Notes under the pieces: model-generated | Told to the model about the DNA's origin: nothing | What the model saw: only the letters and a program-made list of their open reading frames with translations | The model's database searches: none | Position numbers and translations under genes: made by a program | In this document: positions 19,588 through 29,218 of the stretch, piece by piece | Layout of the letters: each line of letters opens with the position of its first letter | How positions within the stretch are numbered: the first letter of the stretch is position 1 | Source of the DNA: Cladocopium goreaui | Lineage: Eukaryota > Sar > Dinophyceae > Suessiales > Symbiodiniaceae | Assembly: GCA_947184155.2 (NCBI GenBank) | Contig: CAMXCT020000114.1 | Coordinates: 617,001-681,000, forward strand | Direction of reading: 5' to 3' | DNA length: 64,000 nucleotides

Positions 19588-22500
19588 CGCCTCAGGCGGC
19601 GCAGATCCAAGAGGTCATGGCCATGTTAGGTAGCATGAGTGAGGGACAGCTACAGACAGTGCAGCAGCATATGCAAGATCGTTTTGTAACTATGCAACAG
19701 AGAAGAGGGGTTCCAGAAGTGTTTGGTGATGGTCTTGGTAGGGCAGCTGATTCGTCGTTTGTGACTCCGCAGCCATTTGATGTTTTGCCTGGTTTTGGTG
19801 TTCAACAATCAAATCATGGAAATTCACAGCAATTGGATGTCTTCGCCAAAAGCGAAAAATGGTTGACACCGGCACCAACACCAGTAGGAACTTGGAAGAC
19901 AAGAGAAGAAGAGGTGTTAGGTTGGGCTGGCTATTTGGATGAGTTGTCATCCTGGGCAGCTGGTGGAAGTTTAGAATTTTCTGTAGAAATCCAGCATAGT
20001 AGCCGTTGGCCCGGTCCCATCAGATGGAGTGCGCTCAGTGGAGCACAACAGGCAAGGTCTCGAAGGCTTATGTCCATCTTAAAAGCTGCGTTTCACGACA
20101 ACCCCAGGTGTGTGGCGTTGGTGAACGCCTTCAGTGAGGGTGTGGCATTACATGGAGTAGGATCTAGTGACAGAGTGGCAGTAGCAGTAAACCAACAAGC
20201 AAATGGGTTTGAACTGCTTAGGCAACTTACTCTTGAATTTTCTCTGAGGTCAAGATCCGAAGCGCTCTCACTAAGGACGCAGATTGCAGGGAAATCCTTT
20301 GTCCTGGCGGCGACACAGACATCGCCGAGTTCCTTGGTTAGTGATACTATCAGAAGAATTGATTATGAAGCTGCAAGGTTCTCAAGGTTGCTAGGAACTC
20401 TCCCTATGCAGGTGGACACCACAGGACTGAAGCTGGCAGATTCTGACATGCTAGTTGTTCTGTTGAAAAGTTTGCCTGAGACAGTGAAGAATTATGTTCT
20501 CCATCACAGCGGCGCAGACAATTACGAGTCCTACAGGAACGCTGCGATGCGTTGGGAAGAGCAACAACGCCTGTTTAGCGATTTTGGGACAGTAGGCCCC
20601 AGCAAGAGATTGAGTTCCCTGGAGGGGAGTGTAGAACATCATTCTCTTGATGCCGAACTCGTAGATGCAGTGGAAGGCAGGTGTGGAAAGTGTGGCAGTC
20701 GGAAACACACTGCCTCAGGTTGTACCGCAGACATGAGCAAGATTCGGTGTTTTAGATGCGGTAACATGGGACACATCAGCTTCAACTGCCCTGAGAGCAA
20801 AGAAGGTAAAGGTTCCAAAGGAAAGGGTGCTACCTTTAGAAGCAAAGGCAGTAGCAAAGGAAAAGGAAAGAAAGGCAAGTTGAATGAAGTTTCAGAGGAT
20901 TGGACCGACTGGACTGCAGAGAGTTGGGACGATGATGACTATTGGTGGCATGACCAATGGCCGGAGAGCTGTGATGGTCAATGGGGAGTTTCGCAGACAT
21001 GGTGGGACGATGGTTCTGGATGGTATTGCGACGGGTATGGGTATACCTGGCAACAGGGACCAGTCCAAAGTGCGGAACCGAGTGCAAGTCACGACAATAG
21101 GTCTGATGTCCAAAAGACTGGCAGTGTCGGCAGCATGATCATTAATCCTTTGTTGTTTGACATGACATGTGAAACCACTGGAGGTCTTAGGTTTGTGCAT
21201 GAGCATGAGGTTGCTGACATGGAAACCGAGAATAGGCTTGTGGTTGATTGCAAAGACTTTGAAAGTGAGTTGGCTGACACGGGTTGTGTGCTGGCAAAGA
21301 GTTGCGACAGCTGTACTCGTGAGTCAAAAGAAAGTGAACTGGCTGACACGGGTTGTGTGCTGGCAGAGAGCTGCGACAGCTGTACTCGTGAGTCGGAAGA
21401 AGAAGATGAACTGGCTGACATGGGTTGTGTGCTGGCAGAGAGCTGCGACAGCTGTACTCATGAGTCAGAAGAGAAAGATGAGCTGACTGACACAGGTTGT
21501 GTGCTGGCAAGAGGTTGCGACAGCTGTACTTGTGAGTCAGAAGTAGTGAGAAGTGAACTGGCTGACATGGGTTGTGTGCTGGCAAAAGGTTGCGACAGCT
21601 GTACTCATGAGTCAGAGGAAGTTGAAGCGGCTGACATGGGTTGTGTGCTGGCAAGAGGTTGCGACAGCTGTACTCATGAGCCATGGTTTTGTGGTTTGAA
21701 GTGTGGAGATGAAGTTGGACTTGGTGATAGTTCCAGCTTGGAGACACGTTTTGTTAATGACCCCAGCCGAGACTTGTGTGCCACTGTACCGATGAAAGTC
21801 GTTTTGGTGCGTGCACATGATTGGTTTGACGACCGCAGTGAGGTTTCAGTTGAACAGCAGATTGAACCTTACTTGAAGTTTTTGCGACCTTTGCTTTCAC
21901 AGGTCGCTGACAACACCGATGCTTCTTGGTGGCTTCTTGACTCTGGTGCATCCACAAGTGTTTTGGCTGAGTCGAACTTGTCAGCCTTCAGGTCAGTGCT
22001 GCAGGACAGTGAGGGGTTAGGTAGCTACAAAGCTGCCAATGGATCCTCAGTCAACATGTCAGGCACTGCTGAGATTGGAGTTCAGATGCACATGTCTGGC
22101 ACATCAGGTGATGATTGGTGTTGGAAGAAAGCACGTTTGAATGTTTTGGTGGGTTCCATCCGGCGCAACATTTTGTCAATTACTTCATTGGCAGATTCGG
22201 GATGGAGATTCACACAAGGTCCGAAAGGTTTTGATTTGTTCCATGAAAAGCTTGGAATGCATTGTCTTGATGTTGCTTATTTTGCCAATTGTCCTTGGGT
22301 TCGTTTGTATCCAGATGTTGGTAGTAGTAGTGCATACAGGTCTGACTTGACTGTGAGTAACGCTCATGACTTTTCTGTCGCAGCTGTGTCTGGAGGAGAC
22401 GACAGTGAACTGGCACGTCACCGGAGACAGGGACATATTCCATTCAATCCGAATTGCTTGGAGTGTGCCAAAGGTCGTTCTGTTTTTCAGCACAGAAGAG

Positions 22501-25500
22501 ACAAAGGTGACAGGAAAGAGGTTTCTATTCAGGCCGATTTTGCATTTCTCAAGACATCAGGCGAGATCGCCACAGACGAACTCCCAGGTTCGGTGAAGAT
22601 CCTTGTGTTAACCGAGATGATGTCGAGGTGCATTGGCTATGTGGTGGTTGGAGAAGATGTCGAAGCAGCCAGGAGACAGATTGTTGTATGGCTTCAACAT
22701 TTTGGGTTGACTTCGAAGGTAGTCTCCATTGACGTCCACACCGATAGCGAGAGGGCAGTGGGAGAGATCATTGGATCCTCTACTGGCCGATATACGTTCG
22801 CTATTCGGAGAGCCGCGCCACAACAACATCGATCGATTGGGTCGGCTGAACGAGCAGTTAGGGAATTAAAGGAATCCTTTTCTGTACTAAGGGCTGATCT
22901 GAATGCGCAAGGGTTGGATGTCACGTTTTCACATGAGAATTTGGTTGACGTTTTGACGTATTTGGCTTTGTGCAACAACCATTTTTCAACATCACGAGGT
23001 TCAGACAGAAGTCCATTGGAAATGGTGTCAGGAAGGAAGTTATCCAAACCAGTTTCGACTTTGTTTGGTCCTCAGGTTTTGGCAGAGATTCCTGATTCAA
23101 TTCGGCAGCATTCACCACTTTCAACAAGGAATGTTGAGTGTACTTTCATTCACATGGGATTGGAACGAGGTCCAGTTGTGCAAGGTCTCATTCGTGTGGA
23201 TGGCAAAGCTGAGTTGATGCGTTTTGTAGCTAGGAACATCAGGGCTATTTCACCTTTGAGATGGGATTTGAATTCGGGACAGGGAGTTTTGACACAGTTT
23301 GACACTGGGACTGTAGGTAGTAGACCCCAAATTGTGAATGACAGTGGAACTGCACCAGCTGATATGAGTCAGCTACCTCCTGAAGAGTTGCGAAAGTTGA
23401 AAGGCCAGAGTTTGCCGGCACCTTCACAGCCCAAACTTGTCTTGCCAGAGTCCAGCAGTGTGAAGAAGAAATCTGGTGAGTTGCGTTTGGCGCCAGCAGT
23501 GCCATTGGCAAGATCGAACGTTGCCGTGACTCCACAGGAAGTTCCAGCAGAGCCGTCTCGAGTTTCTGTCACTCCATCTCCTACGTCACCAGCAGATACT
23601 GCAGATGTAGCCATTGGTAGTCCTGAGAGTTCTGAAAGAACTTCACCTGACATATCACGTTTTGAACCGACTCGTCGATGTCCAGCATGTGAGAGTGGCA
23701 TGGAAGCACCTGGTATTAGGCACAACAAGGAATGTAGAAAGCGTTTTGCTGAGTTTGAGGAACAACGGAGAAAGGAAAGACGTGTTGAACCTGCACTCTC
23801 TCAGGAGAGCCCGGTTGTTGTACCCCAGGTTCAGGTGCCAGTAGAGGAGGTCGATGATGAAGAATTGGTACCAACACCTGAGTCCGCTCGGCGACAGCCG
23901 GAAACACAGGTTGAGTACACTAGAAGGTTTAAAAGGAAAGCTGAGACCGACCGAGAACAGTTGGAAAGAGAGATCCGTGAAGATTCTGAAGAGTTGCTTC
24001 AAACAAACATGGATTTTGATTGGTTTTGGGTTGGTAGTGGTGAGCCTGTGTTGGTTGCAAGTTTAGGTACACTTGAAGGTCCAGCGTCTTTTGCTCCGGC
24101 AACATCTCCTGAAATGTTTTCTGGTTCTCTTGATTCTGTTTGTTTCAATCGAGGCAATGAGCATGATTTTGTGAAGATGCGTCTTGGAGGTCAAGATGTC
24201 TTGGTTTGGAAACCGGACAGTATCATTGATGATCAGAGTTTGCAAGAGCTTGATTTGGAACAAGGTTTCAAAGGTATGCAAGAGGAGGTTAGGAACTTGG
24301 AACACTGCAAGACTGGCCGCATCATCACCCAGTCAGAACTGGACGACATGAAGAAGGCTGTTCCGAACCTTCGTTTGATCCAGTCAAGGTGGGTTGCAGC
24401 TTACAAAAGCAGTGAGAGGGTTCGAACCAGGATTGTTGCGAAGGACTTCAATCGTGGCTCCTCAGCTAGATCTTTGGGATTTAGCAGTCCGACTCCTTCA
24501 ATCGAGAGTGTCCATTTGGTACTTGCAATGGCAGCGACACGGAAGATGCTTTTGCGTGCATTGGACGTGAGTCATGCCTTCATGCATAGTCCATTGGGAA
24601 CTGGTGTACATGTTGTCTTGAAGATGCCGTTGTCGATTAGCTTTCCATCAGGTGAAGCGACCTACTATTTGCTTGAAAAGGCATTGAACGGGTTACGTGA
24701 TGCTTCACTGGCATGGTTGCAGCTTTTGACATTTACGGTTGAACATGTAGGCCTTTGGTCTGATTCGTTGGAACCATGTGTGTATGGTGGACAGATCGTG
24801 AAAGATGGTCATGAAATTGGGTTTTGTTTGTGTGTTGTGTATGTTGATGACATTCTGTTGTTGTCGACCACTAAGGAAGCCGAAGAACATGTGGTTGCAA
24901 CTTTGTCGTCTGTAGTGCCTGTGAAGACAACTGGAGAGATCGGAGAAGAGGGAGGATCCCTGACCTTTATTGGTCGTGTCATCAAAAGAGAAAGAGATTC
25001 CTCTGAGATCACTCTGGGTGTCGATCCACATTATCTTGACTCTACGTTTCTGGATTATGGCGTTACCCGTGGGTCGGAGAATGTGCCTGACATCTCAGGA
25101 CATCTTGAGAAAACACTCACGGATAGCAACTTTCAGAAACCTTTGTCAGATGAAGCATACTCACGCTTCAGAAAGGCGTTGGGAAAATTGCTTTGGTTGT
25201 CACAGGTGCGTCATGACTTGAAGACATGGATGTCTGTTCTTGGAACGCAACAAGCAAAACCGATGCACGGAACTGAACAAGCATTGAAAGCGGTTTTGAG
25301 ATTCTTGTATGTTGACATGCATGCATGCTTGTGTTTACCGAGCAGAGATGAGACCATCATGAGTCAGGTTGATGATACTCAAATGAGATCAGTCCATCTT
25401 CACTCCTTCAGCGATGCTTCACATGCGCCGTACCGTTTCAATAACCGCAAAGGTGTTAGCGGTGGAGCTGTTTTCTTTGAGAGGTCCTTGGTAAGGTCCC

Positions 25501-26597
25501 TGAGCCGACAGCAACAAGCTCTGAGCTTGAGTTCATGTGAGGCAGAACTTTATGGTTTGCAATCAGTGTGTCAAGAAAGTGTTGCGTTTGGAAGACTGGT
25601 TCACCGTCTTCTGTTTGCACTTCATGAGATCGATGAGCCAGAAGAAGTTGTGATTTGGTTGGAGAGCGATTCAAGCTCTGCATTGCAACTTGTGAGATCC
25701 ATGGACGTGCCACGACGTTCACGACACATTGAGATAAGATTGCATTGGTTACGAGAGCAGATGAGAGAGGGTTTGTTGAAATTGAGACACAGAAGTGGTG
25801 TTGAAAATCCAGCAGATCTTTTCACTAAATGTTTGAGTGCCAAAGCTTTCTATAAGCATCGATATGCTCTTGGGATTGTGGTTCCAGATGGTTTGACAGC
25901 TGAGTTGGCAGAACTTCGTGAGCTGAGTGTGTTGCAGCAAGTGTTGACTCAGGGTTCTTCAATTGCGATTGTGGAACTGTGTTGTTCGGAACATTCGAAC
26001 TTGAGAAAGGTCTGTGAAGTTTCAAAGGTCCCATACATTGGTGTAGTTGCTAAGGTGCAGAGTTCTGGTACGTTGAGTCGTGTAGCTGTTTGCATTCGAC
26101 AGTGGAAGAATTCGTCATGTCCACCTTGGGTGCATATTCATGCATCGACTCCTTGTGGAAGTGGAAGTCCGCTTCGCAATTTCGATCCAGACTCAGTCAC
26201 TGAAAAGGACCAGGAATGGGATGAGATCATCAACGCGATTGGTGGTTACTTCAAACATGCAGACTCATGTTCGTTTGAGCTTCCAGAACGAAATACCATT
26301 TGGTCCCGACCTGAGACAGTGAATCTTTTGCAGAGTTTTGACATGAGGCATGAGGCTTTGGTGAGGTTGTGCAAGACTGGATGTCAGAACAAGGATGGTA
26401 TTCCGATTGGAAAGACATTGAAGTTTGTTTCCAATTCAGCTTGGTTTGCACTAAATCTTCACTCCAAACTTTCAACATGTACATGTCAGACTCATGCAGA
26501 ACTTTATCAAATCAATTATACTGAAACAGCGTTTTACAACCGAAAGTTGGCAAGATACATTTTGATTGCGGTCAAACATGCTTCGAAGAAGAGTTGA
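19347..26597 (+). CDS. pol: Gag-pol polyprotein with C-terminal methyltransferase-like domain
   Basis: Uninterrupted frame of 2,416 codons. Landmarks, residues from 19347: capsid-like helical region about 85-430; two CX2CX4HX4C knuckles at 446 and 468, then a basic tract; six Cys-rich repeats at about 640-778; aspartic protease LLDSGAS with Asp at 865; pre-integrase zinc motif HRRQGH...CLEC near 1024; integrase D (QADFA), D (HTDSE) and E (SAERA), the last two 35 residues apart; reverse transcriptase YVDD at 1832-1835; RNase H with FSDASH, SCEAELYG and NPADLFTK near 2020-2160. About 240 residues follow RNase H, with IVELCCS near 2206 and ASTPCGSGSPL near 2268, resembling a Rossmann methyltransferase (inference). 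All catalytic residues are present, so it is possibly active. Confidence 0.93.
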   Translation: MSARKYPRNAGTGTSMVWCAMDSPTTNVYATEFASACAKLWLCEYAWWTKVWRFSKLRSEPNELPRKHAEWPGWSELGRLTPQAAQIQEVMAMLGSMSEGQLQTVQQHMQDRFVTMQQRRGVPEVFGDGLGRAADSSFVTPQPFDVLPGFGVQQSNHGNSQQLDVFAKSEKWLTPAPTPVGTWKTREEEVLGWAGYLDELSSWAAGGSLEFSVEIQHSSRWPGPIRWSALSGAQQARSRRLMSILKAAFHDNPRCVALVNAFSEGVALHGVGSSDRVAVAVNQQANGFELLRQLTLEFSLRSRSEALSLRTQIAGKSFVLAATQTSPSSLVSDTIRRIDYEAARFSRLLGTLPMQVDTTGLKLADSDMLVVLLKSLPETVKNYVLHHSGADNYESYRNAAMRWEEQQRLFSDFGTVGPSKRLSSLEGSVEHHSLDAELVDAVEGRCGKCGSRKHTASGCTADMSKIRCFRCGNMGHISFNCPESKEGKGSKGKGATFRSKGSSKGKGKKGKLNEVSEDWTDWTAESWDDDDYWWHDQWPESCDGQWGVSQTWWDDGSGWYCDGYGYTWQQGPVQSAEPSASHDNRSDVQKTGSVGSMIINPLLFDMTCETTGGLRFVHEHEVADMETENRLVVDCKDFESELADTGCVLAKSCDSCTRESKESELADTGCVLAESCDSCTRESEEEDELADMGCVLAESCDSCTHESEEKDELTDTGCVLARGCDSCTCESEVVRSELADMGCVLAKGCDSCTHESEEVEAADMGCVLARGCDSCTHEPWFCGLKCGDEVGLGDSSSLETRFVNDPSRDLCATVPMKVVLVRAHDWFDDRSEVSVEQQIEPYLKFLRPLLSQVADNTDASWWLLDSGASTSVLAESNLSAFRSVLQDSEGLGSYKAANGSSVNMSGTAEIGVQMHMSGTSGDDWCWKKARLNVLVGSIRRNILSITSLADSGWRFTQGPKGFDLFHEKLGMHCLDVAYFANCPWVRLYPDVGSSSAYRSDLTVSNAHDFSVAAVSGGDDSELARHRRQGHIPFNPNCLECAKGRSVFQHRRDKGDRKEVSIQADFAFLKTSGEIATDELPGSVKILVLTEMMSRCIGYVVVGEDVEAARRQIVVWLQHFGLTSKVVSIDVHTDSERAVGEIIGSSTGRYTFAIRRAAPQQHRSIGSAERAVRELKESFSVLRADLNAQGLDVTFSHENLVDVLTYLALCNNHFSTSRGSDRSPLEMVSGRKLSKPVSTLFGPQVLAEIPDSIRQHSPLSTRNVECTFIHMGLERGPVVQGLIRVDGKAELMRFVARNIRAISPLRWDLNSGQGVLTQFDTGTVGSRPQIVNDSGTAPADMSQLPPEELRKLKGQSLPAPSQPKLVLPESSSVKKKSGELRLAPAVPLARSNVAVTPQEVPAEPSRVSVTPSPTSPADTADVAIGSPESSERTSPDISRFEPTRRCPACESGMEAPGIRHNKECRKRFAEFEEQRRKERRVEPALSQESPVVVPQVQVPVEEVDDEELVPTPESARRQPETQVEYTRRFKRKAETDREQLEREIREDSEELLQTNMDFDWFWVGSGEPVLVASLGTLEGPASFAPATSPEMFSGSLDSVCFNRGNEHDFVKMRLGGQDVLVWKPDSIIDDQSLQELDLEQGFKGMQEEVRNLEHCKTGRIITQSELDDMKKAVPNLRLIQSRWVAAYKSSERVRTRIVAKDFNRGSSARSLGFSSPTPSIESVHLVLAMAATRKMLLRALDVSHAFMHSPLGTGVHVVLKMPLSISFPSGEATYYLLEKALNGLRDASLAWLQLLTFTVEHVGLWSDSLEPCVYGGQIVKDGHEIGFCLCVVYVDDILLLSTTKEAEEHVVATLSSVVPVKTTGEIGEEGGSLTFIGRVIKRERDSSEITLGVDPHYLDSTFLDYGVTRGSENVPDISGHLEKTLTDSNFQKPLSDEAYSRFRKALGKLLWLSQVRHDLKTWMSVLGTQQAKPMHGTEQALKAVLRFLYVDMHACLCLPSRDETIMSQVDDTQMRSVHLHSFSDASHAPYRFNNRKGVSGGAVFFERSLVRSLSRQQQALSLSSCEAELYGLQSVCQESVAFGRLVHRLLFALHEIDEPEEVVIWLESDSSSALQLVRSMDVPRRSRHIEIRLHWLREQMREGLLKLRHRSGVENPADLFTKCLSAKAFYKHRYALGIVVPDGLTAELAELRELSVLQQVLTQGSSIAIVELCCSEHSNLRKVCEVSKVPYIGVVAKVQSSGTLSRVAVCIRQWKNSSCPPWVHIHASTPCGSGSPLRNFDPDSVTEKDQEWDEIINAIGGYFKHADSCSFELPERNTIWSRPETVNLLQSFDMRHEALVRLCKTGCQNKDGIPIGKTLKFVSNSAWFALNLHSKLSTCTCQTHAELYQINYTETAFYNRKLARYILIAVKHASKKS

Positions 26598-26933
26598 GTT
26601 TGCGTTTGAAAGGGGGCCCTGTGACAGAGAGAGAGACAGAAGTTGGTACCATGTTTCATTCAGTTTCATTTCTGTTTGCACGTTGTTTTCAAACAAACGT
26701 TGCCAAAGACAAACAGGAGATTTCACCATGTTTCATCTTGTGCAGAGTTTTGTTGCGCGATGCTGTAAGATGCAGTGTGTGTGCGCAGTGCAGAACAATC
26801 TGAAAGGCCACTGATCCTATCACGACTGTGATGGCGGTTCGACACTTCGTTTCACGTTCTAGGTTGATTGCTCCTAAGAGTTTAGCCACGGTCTAGTGCT
26901 TTTTCACTACCGGACGCGGTTTGGTTTGTAGCC
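26598..26933 (+). other. Spacer between pol and ORF3 of the copia element
   Basis: 336 bp without a convincing frame. A splice acceptor or internal promoter for ORF3 could lie here, but none can be assigned. Confidence 0.5.
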
Positions 26934-27515
26934 ATGGCCAAGTCTGGATGGACAGATGAGGATGAGAAGGCTTTGCTTGCTCTTCTTCAGAAGAAGTGGA
27001 ACAGTGGAAATTCAGGGTCAGGCTATGCAGCCGGATCCAGTGTTTTGACTCCTTTGGAGAGTCAAGGAGCAATGACAGACGGAAGCAAGCGACTTCGTGA
27101 GGCTCTGGATGATGATGAATTCGATGTGATTTCTTCGGCAGCTGAACCTTTGAATGCACAGTTGCCTGTCATGCCTATCCCAATCTTTCCTGGGATTGCC
27201 GACAAGGTCCTTGATCAGCTTACTGCTGATTTGGTGCCTGAAGGAATGAGTTTTCGAGATTGGAGCAGAACGAAGTTTGCGTTTGGAAAGTTTGCCAATG
27301 AGGGCAAGACATACCGAGAGGTATATGTCGATGAAGAGATGGCCGGATATTGCAAATGGAGTATGAATCACCTGGGAAACAAGAATACAAGTCCAATTGC
27401 AAAGGATTGGTATTCTTTTCTCTGCGCATGCAAGGTTGTGGAGGACTCTGGAAAGGTTGGAAAGCCAAAGGGTTGCTTCACTGGAACTTCAGTGCAGAGG
27501 CAGTTGGGTGATTAA
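26934..27515 (+). CDS. ORF3 of the copia element, env position
   Basis: A 193-codon frame starts at ATG 26934 in a gccATGg context, downstream of pol and upstream of the polypurine tract. It has no signal peptide or membrane segment, so it is not an envelope protein. The N-terminus has GWTDEDEKALLALLQKKW, a Myb/SANT-like helix. The middle is acidic. The C-terminal half has FRDWSRTKFAFGKF then GKTYREVYVD and GYCKWSMNH. That W-x-FGK(F/Y)...GK-x-(Y/L)-x-EV...Y-x-x-W pattern recalls DUF3820-type modules (inference). A DNA-binding accessory protein is plausible. The function is not established. Confidence 0.7.
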   Translation: MAKSGWTDEDEKALLALLQKKWNSGNSGSGYAAGSSVLTPLESQGAMTDGSKRLREALDDDEFDVISSAAEPLNAQLPVMPIPIFPGIADKVLDQLTADLVPEGMSFRDWSRTKFAFGKFANEGKTYREVYVDEEMAGYCKWSMNHLGNKNTSPIAKDWYSFLCACKVVEDSGKVGKPKGCFTGTSVQRQLGD

Positions 27516-27679
27516 GAATATCTTCATTGGTGCAAAGGCGAGGAAAGACTATGAGCTGGTTGTTCATTGGATGGTGGACAACGGGACAATTCGTACTATA
27601 TGTATTGACCTATCGAGCTTGGGCGATATGTGCTGAAGTCTGAATGGGTTACAGCTATACATGGAATGGAGTTCATCTC

Positions 27680-27688
27680 AAAAGGGGG
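27680..27688 (+). other. Polypurine tract
   Basis: aaaaggggg directly precedes the TG of the 3' LTR. This is where plus-strand DNA synthesis would be primed. Confidence 0.9.
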
Positions 27689-28523
27689 TGTGAAAATTTG
27701 ACATCTGTGGTGAGATGAATCCATTGGTCTTTTCTGCATTGGAAGAAGTGAATTTGATTTTCATCTTGATGATGAGCTCAACCGTGATGGTTGACATCGT
27801 ATTTGCACGTTTCATGTTTTGCACGTTTTATTGGAGATGACGAAACCCAACAACGATATACTTTTCGTCTTCTTTGAGTACTTTGATTGCACGGAGAACA
27901 TTGTGAGGATTTGAATTTGTATAGTGACATGGAAAATCAAACCATTTTCCATATACTTTGCTTTAGTTTTGTCGACAGAATCATCGCAGAAGTGCACGAA
28001 GGAATCGTGAGAAGATCGTAGAATTCATTTTTGACTTCGGAAGAAGGAACTTTGTTTGACATTGATTGGAGAAGAGTAGTGTGTTTTGTCTCTCAATGAT
28101 GATAGCGAGAGCAACGTTCTGAAAGGCATTCAGAACTGGAGTTGCTAACAGATCTGAGGGAGACATCATGAATCATGTTTTGGTGCTTGAAATGTTTCAA
28201 CGTTTTTCAAACACTCAAACTTATTTAAACAAACAAACCATGTCTTGATGTAAAGACTTTTTGTGAGGACATGTGTTTTTGATCGCTTTTGTGAGAGTTA
28301 GCAGAAAGATGCTGACTGGCGACTCCGCATCATTTTGTGTCAAGGCGTGACACACCAACAAGAACCATAGCGACATGAGCAAGACATTTTCTTGTTGTGC
28401 TTGTGTGTAAAAGTGGCTGAGCTCTGGGAGTGGTTGACTTGGTAGCGTGGACGGTTCTAGTGAGTTAAGGACGACGTCCTGGACGCTGACCCAAGGGTTT
28501 CGAAGGTTGCGGTACCTTCTGCA
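27689..28523 (+). repeat. 3' LTR of the copia element
   Basis: 835 bp, TG...CA. It matches the 5' LTR along its whole length by eye, with the few differences listed there. It is followed by the caatc duplication. Confidence 0.95.
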
Positions 28524-28528
28524 CAATC

Positions 28529-29218
28529 ATTGAACAGAATGGAGATGGGTGTCTAGAAGACTCGCTCATGCCAGTAAGATGGCCACTACATCTTGACGGT
28601 GCTGTCAAGCAAAGATGCCTCCACCAAACCACAACCTTGAGCGAACTCAATGACCTTCTCGGAGCCTCGACATGAAGCGTGCTGCCTAATGGAAGCATAA
28701 AGCAGTCTGGAATAAGTTGTACATGGAAGCTAGTGGAGGGTATACAATGGCCCAGATGTGGAACAACCATGAAACGGAAATCTCGAAGAAAACGTCTAAC
28801 TCTTATGAGGCCCCAACCGCTGACATTCACAGAGCTGCCAGTGCCGCAGCCGAAAACCTGCTGCCTGTTTGCCCGCCAGCATATTCCTTTGAACATTGCG
28901 CACGGACGAAGTCTATAGCGCACCCTCACAGACAGGCTCATTGTCACAGGGCAGTAGAAGAATGGAAGAGATGTGTTTGCGAAAACAAAGAGCCCAAGAA
29001 GGCCGACCAGAACACATAAAAAAAGATGGCGGGGAGATGCAATCGTTTTAGACCGACTGCTTGAGGATGCCAAAGCACTGGAAAACCAACAATCACACCC
29101 AGTGTTGGACCAAATGGTCAATGCAGACGTAAGAGATGACCTGCCTATTGCGGAATTCACCGCAGCCTCATCATCGAGCGGATTCGGTTCCTACGAAGGA
29201 CCACGCCCAACAAGATAG
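28529..29218 (+). pseudogene. HH copy A, end of recognisable coding region
   Basis: The frame broken by copia resumes here (EQNGDGCLEDSLMPVRWPLH) and stops at a TGA at about 28670. Two further overlapping frames follow to 29218, one with KLYMEASGGYTMAQMW and one ending FGSYEGPRPTR. These have no match elsewhere in the window. They may be the rest of copy A in shifted frames or unrelated sequence. Confidence 0.5.

Larger units (their letters stand above)
18163..28528 (+). mobile_element. Complete Ty1/copia LTR retrotransposon
   Basis: Two LTRs of 842 and 835 bp, each starting TG and ending CA, flank 8.68 kb of internal sequence. The 5-bp duplication caatc lies at 18163-18167 and 28524-28528. 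Just inside are an initiator-Met-like primer binding site and a polypurine tract. The order protease, integrase, reverse transcriptase, RNase H in one long frame defines copia. Extra parts are a Cys-rich repeat region in the polyprotein, a C-terminal domain after RNase H, and a third gene before the 3' LTR. The element interrupts HH copy A. Near-identical LTRs and the open polyprotein suggest recent insertion. Confidence 0.95.
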
